A DNA stretch of 64,000 bases from Ifrita kowaldi (lineage: Eukaryota > Chordata > Aves > Passeriformes > Cinclosomatidae). The translations under genes were made by a program, and so were the position numbers. Location: positions 481,845-545,844 of the forward strand of contig VZRS01002799.1 of NCBI GenBank assembly GCA_013398055.1. The letters are read 5' to 3'. Below, in pieces: positions 9,691 through 20,834 of the stretch (positions within the stretch are counted from its first letter, which is position 1; each line of letters opens with the position of its first letter). The notes beneath the pieces are model-generated. The model ran no database searches, was not told the origin of the DNA, and saw nothing but the letters and a program-made list of their open reading frames with translations.

Positions 9691-12600
9691 TACTCTTATT
9701 TGCAAAGGAACATCGAAGATCCTTTATATCTGAATATAGATCACGGCTCCCAAAGAATACCAACGATGTCCTGTGAACTCTGCTATTGATATATTAGTGT
9801 CACACTCCCAGCCTTATTAATTCTGCACGGTTGTGAGGCACTAATTATTTCTATTAATTTCGATTACGGTAACGTGCGGTGACTGCAGCGGAGGTGTGAG
9901 AGTGTGCCAGGAGGTGAAGGCCACGTGGAACAGGCGGCTCTCGTGGGTGACGAGCGGGAGCCGGGCTTTGCTGCCCTGCCTGCGGAGGGGGAGCAAAGCC
10001 CAGGCTCTGTACCTGGCACAAGGTCACTCCAAAGCCTTTTGCGAGGCTCTGCCTGCAAACCCACGAGTCTGCAGCCAGTGCGCCAGCAGGGAAAAAATGC
10101 AAGTGTCTCCACGGCTTTTGTAGCGATGATGATAATTTGTATATCATTAGGAGCAGTATGAAGGGGTGGGGCAGGGCTGAACAAAAATCAGGTGTGTCCC
10201 TGTGGTCCCTCGGCCAGGCTGTGCTGGGAGCAGGCTCTGCTGGGGCATCACTCCCACAGGGTGTGGGACATGGGAGAGCCCGTGGAGCGAGCCCGCCTCC
10301 TCCCCTGTTGCCTGCAAGGAGCACAGATACTGTGGGGATTTCTTCCCATGTTTGCATTGAAAACCTGAAGCTGTGGGGATTTATTTCCTCAGGTGTTGGA
10401 GACAGAAAGGGTAAAAGTAATGAAAATCTGCTAAAGACTGAAAATAATAAATTCCTCATATTCTCTCCATCTTCTCCAACCCCCTGGAGCATATGAATTC
10501 ATTGGCCAGATAAGCAGGATACTTTATGCACTTGGCCACGCAATCTTGGTTTGTATCCAGGAGACTTTACAGGTGTAAAATTAACCACAGGAGAGCTCTT
10601 CTATTGCTCACTGACTGCAGTGCACACATATGGAAGACTACAAGTGAAAAATAATTAAAACAACATTTGAGTACATGCCTGATCTCTCATCTTATATGTA
10701 CAACACACGTAAATCGATCCTTTTTTTGTTTCAGTGTCTTAATGCAGAAAAGTGTTTAAAACATAGTTTTCTCTGTGAAATAGCACCTTTTGGAGATAAT
10801 TTGCCTGTGCTGAGAGCACAGTGGTGTCCAGAAATGCACACAAAACCAAAGGTTTTATTTCTTGGCATGAACAACAGAATACCTTGGAATGATCCTCTGA
10901 AGTGCTGTGGCAGACTTCTCTAACTTGGCTGCCAGTGCCTTTCAATAGCATACCTCTTAAAAAAATAAATCTGGATTTAACTGATACTAAAAGGTCATGG
11001 TCCATCAGCTATACTAAAATGTTTTTAAACCTGTCCCAATACACACCCATCCAATAAAAAAGGGAGGCTCCTTCTGAAATTTTCTTCTATCCACTACAGA
11101 AAATGTATTTTGAAGTTCACCTAGACACACGATTACTCAGCAGACCAGAGTGGTTCCAAATGGGAACAAGTGGGTTTTTAATGAAAAAAATCCTCAAACC
11201 TTCCTAATTATATCTTTTTCCTCAGGAGACAGGAACAGCTGCAAATTCTGATTTCTCTGGTAAGTAGTCTGCATTTTATTTACTTATTAAGACCATTTAA
11301 CCCTCCTGAAAGGTGCCAGTTTGAGAGCTGTGGAGCATACAATTCTTCTTTTTTTTCCCTTTTTTAACTTGTTATTGAAATGGCCAGAGCTACTGTGGCA
11401 CAGGCAGCTGTGTCATTAGCTTTCCTGCTGTGCCTTGGAAACTCAAAAAAGGGAAGGGATTCAATCAAATTCCTCCCTCAAGTGGGAAGTGTTGCAGAGT
11501 CACTGAAACTGGGGTGGGACCAAGGGGAGAAGAAAACAAGGAATACAAATGTTAGGAACAGCGAAGTGCGGGGGAGGGGAGGTTGTGGGTGGACAGAGAT
11601 GAAGCACAGCATCGCCAAGGAAGGCAAGGATGTGCCTCCAAAGAGGGAGCAGACCCCACAGCAGCTTCATGCAACAATGACATGGCAGATCTACTCCCAC
11701 TTCAGACGCTGATCTGTTGTCTCAGCTTTCCCCCACCTGAATAAAAGCAAATGATGCTTCCCTTCTGACAGCACTGTGCACTTGACTGAGGATCTAGAAT
11801 ATCATGTTGCTCTTAAAATAGATTAATATGCATATATATCATTGTGTTTGTGTGCATAGTGACTGAGGATTTCTGCCCCAGTGTTTGCCATCATAAATTA
11901 CAGTGCAACTGCTCCAAACTATCAGTAATCCACTACTGGTGATTGCTTTGGGGGCGGGGGGCATATCATGGCAATTACATCTGCAAATATGGTATGGGTT
12001 ATGTTCTAGTAGCTCTTATTTTTTCTAAAGCAGCAAACAAAATGAAACTCACAATAGAAACCACTGCCTGGTTACAAATATGAAATCCATTAGATCAATT
12101 AGTGGCAGAAGAAGGAACATTTGGATTCATATTTGGGGTCATTATCGAATCGGCTTCTTACATTTATTGCAGTCAGCCTAATCTAATACCCCTCACCCAG
12201 TCTGTGTGTGTGACTGCAGGTGTGTATGTGCACAGGCAGAGAAAACATATATCCATTATTTGCATGTAGAAACACAGCTAGTTAACATTATTTCAATAGC
12301 ATGCAGGCATGTGTAAAATTTCACATAGAAAAGTTCTTTTTAAACACTGGCTTTGGAGATTGACCTCTCAGAACTATTCTCGTGGCCCGACTTCCTACCA
12401 CGAGCATCAGCAGGAGCGGGTTTACAGCTCAGCTGCAGCTGAATGCAGGTTTGCAGTATCTTACAGCTCTCCTTTAACCTGGGTTTAATTTGCATTGCCA
12501 GTCCTGGTGGAATGGGACTTGGCCAAGTGAGCTGAAGCCCAAGAAGGGGTCTGGCTGGTAGAGCTGCAGGAGCCTGAGCCAGTGTCAGGACACTGCCCTG

Positions 12601-14525
12601 CCAAAGGCCAGGAAGGTTAAGGGCTGTGCCAGTCCACAGCACCATTACAGCTGTACCCCCACACTGTGTTACAGCCAGCACAGACCTGGGGCCAAACTGT
12701 CCAGGGTCAGCCACGTCAAGTCTGGTTGTCTGACCTTTGCTCAGGGAATGAAACCCCCATTCTTCTCAGGCCCCTTGGTTTGAATGGGGACAGGACTTCC
12801 CAGGTTTCTCTTGCAGGCCCCCGTGCTTGTGCCGCTTTCCTCTGCTTTGGGTGACTTCTGGAGGGAATCACTGTGAATTGCTTCATTTTCCTCCTCCATT
12901 GTCTGTGGTGGGGGAAGATGGCAAAGTATCTGAGACAGTATAGCTAGAGATGATCTCAGAGTGCAAGCGGAAAAAGGCAGCAGCAGCAGGCAGTTGGAAG
13001 AGGAGAATTAGGCAGCTCTGTCCCAGACCCAGAGCAGGGGCAGAGCATGAGGCTTGCAAAAAAGTCAGTCTTGCACTGTCTCTCCTTGGTTTTAAGGGCT
13101 TGGTGTAGAGTTCAAGACTTCCTCACAATGAAGCAGCTGGGCAACACCTGAAGGCAGTTTACTTAAATCCTGACTGGATTATTTTGGGAATCTGACTGGG
13201 TGCCAGGCTGGCTGCTTATGAGGAAGTAAATACTTAGAGACAAAATGTTCAAGTGTTTTGCCCAAGCTGTGTGTGCTGGCAAGAAGAAAAAAATTAAACA
13301 GAGCAAAGTGTATGGGCCAACAGCAACCCAGCTTGGAATGTGGAAGTCACTCAAAGGAGAGACACACAAAACGTGGATGAGGCACAGCAGTGAGGAGCAG
13401 CCTCTGCCTGGGCATCCCTGCTGGGCCTGCCCACCCCACCTGTATGACTGCCCCCTTACTTTCAGCTCAGTCATCCTCCCACCTTGGAACAGCACTGCTG
13501 GGTGACAGGCAGGCACAAAAACATCAGGCTCATGTTCTTCATGAAATCCAGCTAGTCATTTTAGTGGATGGAAAAACTGGTGGTGATGGAGATCCGCCCC
13601 CAAATGGCTTTTGGAGTCTGGGTAGCACACTCTGATGGTACCAGAGCAGCCCCTATGGGAATTACCAAGCTAGGAGGAATGATGGGGTCACAGGTGCCCA
13701 GTCACACCAGCCACAATTAAAGCTTTCACGTTATCAGGGCAAGACAGTAGTGAGCAGGGCTGGTCAGACTTCAGTAGGCAGTTCGGCCATACTTCTTGAA
13801 AGGCATCTTGGATGTGGAATGCACAATTTTAACAATGTCATGCTAACATTAATGTAAGTGCAAAGAGAAGCATTTATTGCCCTCAAGGGAAGCGGGTTTG
13901 AGACAATCAAACAAGGGCAAGGACAAGGACCTGGGTGCAGACAGCTGGGCCAGGGAAAGATGTGCCAGTAATGGACTGACATGAATGCCCTGTGGCCAGT
14001 CTTGAAGAGAGAGTAACAGCTGGTTAAAAATGATCCTTCCAGCTCTGAGTCTGCTTTGCCCAAGAGCAGAACAGCAGACCATTGCTGGCAAAGGCAAGTT
14101 CAGTGCTTCTGGCCATCATCTGGGAGGGAATGATACAGATGGTGAAGAGAAACCATATGGAGTCAGAGCAGGTGTTGCATGAGCCACTGAAGAGCTCTTA
14201 GCATCAAGGCATCTATAAGCATGGGAGGAAAGATGTTTGGAGGAACCACTGCCTGCCTCCCACCTCCCTTTGGGGGAAAAAATGTAGGTTTTATCTGAGT
14301 ATTTTACACGTGGTTTTGGTTTTTATACTTTTCTTGGATCTTATGAAACCCAAACAAGTAAAAGTTTGGTGATGTGGTTGCATAGGGAAAGTCCCCACAT
14401 GAATTCCTTGTGTCTGTCTGAATCCTGACATCACTCGAAGATCTACAGGAGAAAGAAGAGCTCAAAGCCAGGCTGGGATGCACCTGTGTGCATATTCCCT
14501 TTGTGTATTCCTTCTAAAGTGTCCC
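9691..14525. other. Unique sequence, no gene seen
   Basis: The part around 9700-9890 is AT-rich with several TAATTA/ATTAAT-type motifs and retained CpGs (ATTTCGATTACGGTAACG, 9857-9874), as in conserved developmental enhancers, but conservation cannot be judged here. A 212-codon minus frame at 9854-10492 shows no domain or family likeness and overlaps other open frames in a GC-richer patch. The rest (10500-14525) shows short chance frames only. I see no recognisable interspersed repeat. Confidence 0.45.
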
Positions 14526-14529
14526 AAGG

Positions 14530-14553
14530 AGGGGGTGGGTGGGTGGGTGGGTG
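14530..14553 (+). repeat. (GGGT)n tract, G-quadruplex-prone
   Basis: The plus strand carries GGGGGTGGGTGGGTGGGTGGG, five runs of three or more G separated by single T. Single-base loops are the arrangement that most strongly favours a parallel G-quadruplex. It is otherwise a short simple repeat. Confidence 0.85.
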
Positions 14554-16037
14554 TATTGTGCCGGTGTTAAGTGAATGCTTCGAAGAAGAAAAGCATTTGT
14601 CTATTTTAATGCCTCCCTGACCTTCTGTGGTGAAAAATACTGCAACTACTGGGCTGGAGCTCTGTTGGTCTCTGCATTTCATGCTAAGCCAACACTTTAC
14701 AGGCCTGTTGACTGCTATCGCCAACCATAAAAGCAGTCCTGCAGAAGGCAGCTACCTTCTCTTCTGGGATTTAAATCCCTTGCCTTTGAGAGCCAAAGCC
14801 CAATGGTAGGACATAAGGCTTTCAGCCTGAAGACCTTTGTCGTGATAAACCAACACCCAACCCATTACTAAGTCACAGTATCTGCTGGTGGATGGCAGTG
14901 GGCATGCTAAACTCAGCTGGGAAGCTCTTCAGGGCCCAGGGAAGACATGGAGCTTGCCCGTGGCCTCGTGGCAAGTCAGCGGGGGAGGGATGTGACCATA
15001 GACACACAGGGAGAGATGTCCCAGTGACAACAGGGACATGTGGATGTCTCACAGAGAGAAGCCCACCGCCACCATGGCACCTCCAGTACCAACACCACTA
15101 TACAGCACAGGCTTTTCAATGACCTTTCCCTTCCCATGCCATGCTTATAAATGTTGCCATCCAGAGCTGCAGTAGAGGTGGGCTTGCCCAGTTGAACAGA
15201 AAGCACTGCTAAAATTGCAGCCTGACTGCTTCAAAATCCTGCCTTCCAGCAAGTTTTGCTCTCTGTTTGCTTCTCCTGGTAGCTGTGCAGCTTGTGCCTG
15301 ACTCAGGCAGATTCTCCATCCCCTGAAAACAGCTTTTGAGCCAGGAGCTGATGCATGCTCCCTCCTTGCTCCCACTTGCATGCTCGTGACAGGTTCTCCC
15401 AGAGCTCGTGATCATACCAGCCCCCCTAGCCCTTCAGTGCCTTTCTGCTCGATAACGTGTGTCCATGGAGGAATACTAATAAACTGATTCCTTCTCACTC
15501 CCAGATCTGTGGGTAGGAAGAGTTTCTTCTTTCTCTCCTGCTGACCCTCAGATTGCTGGTTTTCCATGGCACTGCTGGTGTGCGCTGATTTGAAACAAGA
15601 GGGAGGTCCCTCTTTGCCATTTTGTATTGGTTTCTAAGCCATTTGTGCTTTATTTCAGCTCAAGACCACTACAGCAATTTCTCATCTGTTATGCCTCTCT
15701 TCAGCGATGAAATTTGGACAGAAAATACCTCCTGTTAAAGTGAAGGGCAAAGCTGGGAAAGAATGCAGGGTGTTAAACACAGTGTCATGAGCTTGAGAAC
15801 CTTACCATGTGTTTCTCAAGCTGGGATGCCTGCCGTAACACTGCCTGAAACACAGCTTTCCCTTCAGGCCCACCAGCAAAGTTAGGGTCCTTCTTCCCTA
15901 TTACAAGTGGCATCATCCGGGAATGTCATAGCCCAAGGAGTACAAACCCCACGGCATGGAAAAGTTTTGTTGTTGCCCTCACAGACAGAGACACAGAAAT
16001 CCATCAGAATATGTTTCATCATCTTTCTTTTCTGTTA
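14554..16037. other. Unique sequence, no gene seen
   Basis: There are only short chance frames on both strands. I recognise no exon, RNA or repeat up to the target-site duplication of the LTR that begins at 16043. Confidence 0.5.
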
Positions 16038-16042
16038 CCAAG

Positions 16043-16689
16043 TGTGCCGGTTTGGCCAAAATCTAGCAATATATCCTTTGAGAGAAAACCAGGTTACAAC
16101 CACCCTTCCCCCCACCAGGTTTGGGAAAAAAGGAAATTTTCCTTGAAGGAAAGTGAAAGAGATAAAAACTATTTATTTTAAAAACACACAGGAAAAGGAT
16201 AATAATGCTAAATAATGAAACTTTTCACTGTGGAGAGAAACTTGGGAAGATTTCAGAGTCCTTCTGTAGGTGTGGTCTCTTTCCTCCTCGGAGCTGGGTC
16301 GGCGAGGGCCCAACCCCTCAGGCCTCGGGGAAGAATTCTCCTGATGTGTTCTGATGTTGTTGAAACAGTCTAGAAGAAGAAGAAGGGAAAAAACCGAAGT
16401 CCCAAGAAACAAAGTTCACCTTTCCGTCTCACGCCAGAGAGAGGAAAAAAATAAACCCCAAAAAACTGGCTGAAGAAGCAAGCAGGATGCTCCCCCCATG
16501 CTACCACAGCCAGAGCACGCAGAGGAGTGAATCCCCGGTTCCTTGGAAACCTGCTTTGAAAAGTTTGCTTGGTCCTTTTTTTTTTCTTCCCTCTCAAGCT
16601 CAGTTGAAAGGCACAGAAAAGGCACAAAATCAATTGTTTGGGCATAAAGCTGTAGTAGGGGATATACATGATGGAGTCACCCCTAGACA
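16043..16689 (-). mobile_element. Solo LTR of an avian endogenous retrovirus, copy 2
   Basis: This 647-bp element is collinear with the LTR at 749-1410. It shares the opening TGTGCCGGTTTGGCC, the GGTTACAACCACCCTTCC block and the ending GACA. Flanks are CCAAG (16038-16042) and CCACG (16690-16694), a 5-bp target duplication with one mismatch and different from that of copy 1, so this is an independent insertion. The minus strand is the retroviral sense strand, with AATAAA at 16172-16177 (plus-strand TTTATT). Copy 1 and copy 2 differ by many scattered substitutions and small indels. Confidence 0.87.
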
Positions 16690-16694
16690 CCACG

Positions 16695-18299
16695 CCCTCT
16701 TAATGTAACAAACAACTGCCGTGTTTGCAGTGAGCTCCTGTGCTATTCATTGAGGGGATTTAAACGGATTTTCTCATGGCAGCACAGGCAGCACTACATG
16801 TGCACTGGTCTTGGGGAAAAGAGGGTGTTCCCAGCAGTGGGGGTAGGACACATGGCCAGAAATGGATGTGCTGGAGATACCTCTGTCCCTGCACTGCCAG
16901 AAAACATGGTTTAGGCAAGGACAGAAGTTTCTGACCAGCACTAGAGATTCAAGATGTCTGGTCTCTTCAAAGCATATATTTCAGACCTGATCCCAGGCCT
17001 TCGAACAGACAGGAGTATTCTCTCAGGCCCTGGCTTGGGCTTTCAGGGGGCAAAATGCCAGGGGGTCTGCCTCCCTTCCTGCTCAATCCCTGTGAAAGCA
17101 AAAAGTCTCATTCTCCATGCTCTTGAAAATGTAGTCCCTGGGTGCTGCCATAGCAATGTGCTTGAATCAGATGCAGGATATGCAGTCACCTTTCTTGATG
17201 AAAGGAAGGGTTCCTGTAAGCTTGTTCTTGAAAATTGCAATTATGAGCCTGCTTCAGCCACCCATGCACTCTGCAGCAGTCAGCAAAATGTGTTCAGATT
17301 TAATGTCAACAGCTCCTGGTGCAACACTCCTTTGGGGCAGAGCTGAGCAAAGGGAAGAGGCAAAATCTGCTCAGTCGTGATGACTCTTGTCCTGTCCTTT
17401 AGCAGGTCATGAGAGCACAAAATACCCATCTCTGCAATGAGGGAAGAGGGTAATGAAGCAGCTGCAGAAGGTGGAAACAAACCAAGCTGGAATGGAGATG
17501 TCCAATCAGGTGTTAGTGCACTTTGCAAATTAATCCATGTACCAGTAAGTCATTCCCACCATCATGCCCCACCCATCCCAATTCTGCCTAGACTTAAAAC
17601 TTGAAGCCATATCTCTCCCCTCCAAAATTAGTGCACTGTTACCTGGGCAAGAGTTAAACTCTTAATGATTTCACAATAATGCTTCCCTATTTCAAATTTG
17701 CATTTCTTGGTTGCACCGGCTGAAATAGTTGGGTTGCTCTTGCTGCTGCAACTTTAAAAAATGCCCCTCAGTGCACACTGAAATACTGTGCTTTGGAGAC
17801 AAGGAAAAACCACTGGCAGATAGTGGCTTTTCTGAGAAAAAAGAGTGGAAAGCATCTACAGTGACAATGTCCTTCTAAAGACCTGACTGTGTGTGAAAAG
17901 GTAAGCAGAAGACCTGTTGTGTTCCCTATGGACGGACACTTGGACCCTCTGTCAGTGACACCAGCTTCCCCATTTAAGTCACCATAGTTAGTGACTCCAA
18001 CATGCCAATTTACTTGCTCTTGGTCTGCGTAAACTCAGTTTTTCCATCAAACCAGCAATGAGTTGGCATGCCTTGCATTTTTCCTCCATCTTAAGTCAAG
18101 ACAATGAAGCCACAGAGCATACAATAGTGTTTTTTTCCTGTGGGGAGACATTGTTGCCTGAGGAACCAGTTCTTTGTTTAAGAGTAGCTTTATTAAAGGA
18201 GAGATTGTGGGGATTGACCCCACCTCTTGCCATTTCTTGGGACAGCTTACCAGGGTTCCACAATGGGGGAGTGCAGGTAGGATCCATTTTCACATAAGA
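16695..18299. other. Unique sequence, no gene seen
   Basis: A plus-strand frame of 130 codons (16954-17346) and others overlapping it show no recognisable domain. No repeat family was recognised. Confidence 0.5.
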
Positions 18300-18960
18300 G
18301 GTGCATAAGAACAGAAGTCCCTGAAATACTGTATCAGACCAAAAGCTTACCAAGTTCAAGAACTAATCTTGCACAACTGCCACCTCAAAAGAGCATGCAA
18401 AAATAGGCTGGTGCAGCATCACCCTTGTCCTCACTGACTTTTTCTGTCTCCACCTACTGCAAGATTTGCCAAGCCAGAGGCTGTGTTTGTGATTCAATTT
18501 CATAGATCATCAATAGGCCCTCCCTCGGGAACTTTTCTAGTCCCCTTTTTAGTTGCTTTGAGCCATTTATGGCAATGAGTTGCACCGCTGTAATTATGCA
18601 CAGTATGAAACCAGCCTCTTCTCTGTGTTAGTTTTCCAATCTGCTGCCTGTTTGTTTCATGGGGTGCCTCTGAACTCTTGTGGTAAGAGAACAAAATTTG
18701 CTCCCTGGCCACCTTCCCCACACCAGCTGTGATTATATTGCCCTCAGTCACAAATTGCCTCTATCATCTCTGCTACTGCTGTAAGGGAACAGGGTCTTGG
18801 TTTCTTTATTCTTTCTTCACATGTTAAGAGGTCCTGTGCTTCTGATCAACTCCTTCATCCTTTTCTCTACACTCTCTACTTCCTCTATATCCATTTTGGT
18901 AGAGGCTGACCAGAACTGCACATGGTGTTTGTGCTCTATTGGTTTCTGCCAAAGCATTGC
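18300..18960 (-). mobile_element. Ancient CR1-type LINE relic, minus strand
   Basis: This stretch follows, block by block, the reverse complement of an old amniote CR1 3' region familiar from turtle and bird genomes: CATAAGAACAG, AGCCAGAGGCTGTGTTTGTGA, GGCAATGAGTTGCAC, TAATTATGCACAGT, CACACCAGCTGTGATTATAT and GAGGCTGACCAGAACTGCAC, in the expected order and spacing. It is far more diverged than the other CR1 copies here and no frame remains, so it predates bird diversification or nearly so. The ends are approximate. The identification comes from memory of the consensus. Confidence 0.75.
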
Positions 18961-20239
18961 CTACATTTTTCCTCCTGCATGTGCAGCACAAGAGCAATGC
19001 TGATTATTCTGCCCTGCCTGCTGAAAACTGATAAGAAGGTAAGTGCATAGCCTGGCCTCTCTTTCACTCACTGATGTTGTTCATGAAAGTTGGTCCTGGA
19101 AGAAGAAGATGCAAGTTTGTGATGTTGGTACACACTCCCTGGATGCTTAATTCATTCTGGTAAGACACTGAGGAGGTGATTCCACGTGCTCCAATGCAGG
19201 CTGACCTCAAAAGCATTATCAAAACCCAGTGAAACAGTTTGGTCTTCAGCCACAGTCCAGAGTACCTCCAGGATTTACAGTGTTTTCAAAAAATAAAAAT
19301 CTCTGACTTTCCTCAGGAAGGTGCTTGAAATTTCCTGAAGAAATTTTAAATCTTTCTGTTAATAAATTTAGCCTAGATCCAGCTCAGTAAAACATTAAGC
19401 ATTAAACATCTGCTGAACAGGAAGAACTACTGAGAATGCTAAAAATGTGTAATTCCATTCCTATTTAGGTCTTTATTCATTGTGGCAATTAAATGTGTGC
19501 ATTAGTGCTCTGCTGCATTAGGATCTAAGTACCCACATACAATTAAACATTGTGCTGAACTGGGTCCCAAAGACAGATTTTAACCTATATTTCTGTCTGC
19601 TGTGTACCTCAGTTTTGTGCACTGAATATTTATTACTTGAAAGGATATTTTTCCGTGAAGAGGAATTTACTTTAAAATATGTCACATGCACTCTTTTAAT
19701 GATTCCAGCTTGCAGAATCATTTTGTGATGGGAATAATTAATAAGGTTTTATGTACAAATATTTTAAAAATAGGTTAATCTCTTGTTTAACCATTCAAGA
19801 CCATTCTAGGCAGCAGCGTGTTTACATGCTTGGCTATGTATACATCAAAACATCGTGGGACTATATGTGAGGTAAACAAATAAGAGTTTCATATTGTTTT
19901 ACCTACATATATATTGGATTTATTATAAAGATTACCTGAAAAACAGGGTAGAAGCAATTTTAAATCTCATCTAATCCAATCCACTGCACTTTGAGCTATA
20001 AGCTTGAGTGACCATTAAGATCTACGACAGCACAAAGGCTTCAGGAGAAGACACAAACGCTGCTGTTTGCACTGGTGCCTGCAGCTATCTCTAGTTTCCT
20101 TGGGTTTGCATTGTGATCTTATTTAGCCAGGAATGCTTCTTTTAGCAGCAGCATCTGCAGCATATTGAATATTGGAGCATTCTGCCATCCATTTTGCTTT
20201 CATCCAGTTGAATTGCTGGAGTGAATGAGATGCAAAGAA

Positions 20240-20285
20240 GTCCTAAGACTTGCCCACACAATGAGTCAGTGGCACAGCTGTTTTA
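20240..20285 (-). mobile_element. Possible MIR/CORE-SINE scrap
   Basis: The order AAGACTTGCCCA, CACA, GAGTCAGTGGCACAGCTG matches the reverse complement of the MIR core as I remember it. It covers under 50 bases, so chance or another old element is possible. Confidence 0.4.
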
Positions 20286-20790
20286 AAAATGAGAATAAAT
20301 TTTCTGTCCCTTTGCTTTAACAACATTATTGCAAGGCACCCTTTACACACATTAGACTATTTCTCTTTTTCAGAAGGGATGAGTATTCATGGATACCATT
20401 TATGCTTGCACTTGCATATTTGATCATCACCTTTCCTGATGGAAAAAAATCTTCCCTAGGAATTACTAGTGAAATGTTTTCTCTTTGTTCTATGAAGTCA
20501 GTGGAGAGAATAAACTAAATAAGTGAATTTTCCTTGGCACAAACAAAAATACACAAATTGTTGTTGGCATTGTCTATTATGCAGTCCCATCTTTCCTCTC
20601 ACTTACCAGACATGGTGTTGCTGTCTTCAGAAGCTTTTTTTCTCCCAGACCTGCCAGTCTTTCAGAACAGCCTATGTGGTGATTTCATTGAATGACCACA
20701 TGGCATCTGCTTATACCCTGTAACTACCCAGCCATTTACTCCTAAAACTTCCTGCCTCATGATTTTTCTCTAGTTCTTGTATGATTTTTA

Positions 20791-20834
20791 GATGATGATG
20801 ATGATGATGATGACAATGATAATGATAACTATGA
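20791..20834 (+). repeat. (GAT)n microsatellite
   Basis: Seven uninterrupted GAT units are followed by degenerate GAC/AAT/GAT units. It is a simple triplet repeat with no coding context. Confidence 0.9.

Noticed and set aside
9854..10492. A 212-codon minus frame.
   Set aside because: It has no domain, several other frames are open on both strands over the same GC-richer patch, and no exon boundaries are evident.
749..16689. A single large provirus bounded by the two related LTRs.
   Set aside because: Each LTR has its own target-site duplication and no retroviral sequence was seen between them.
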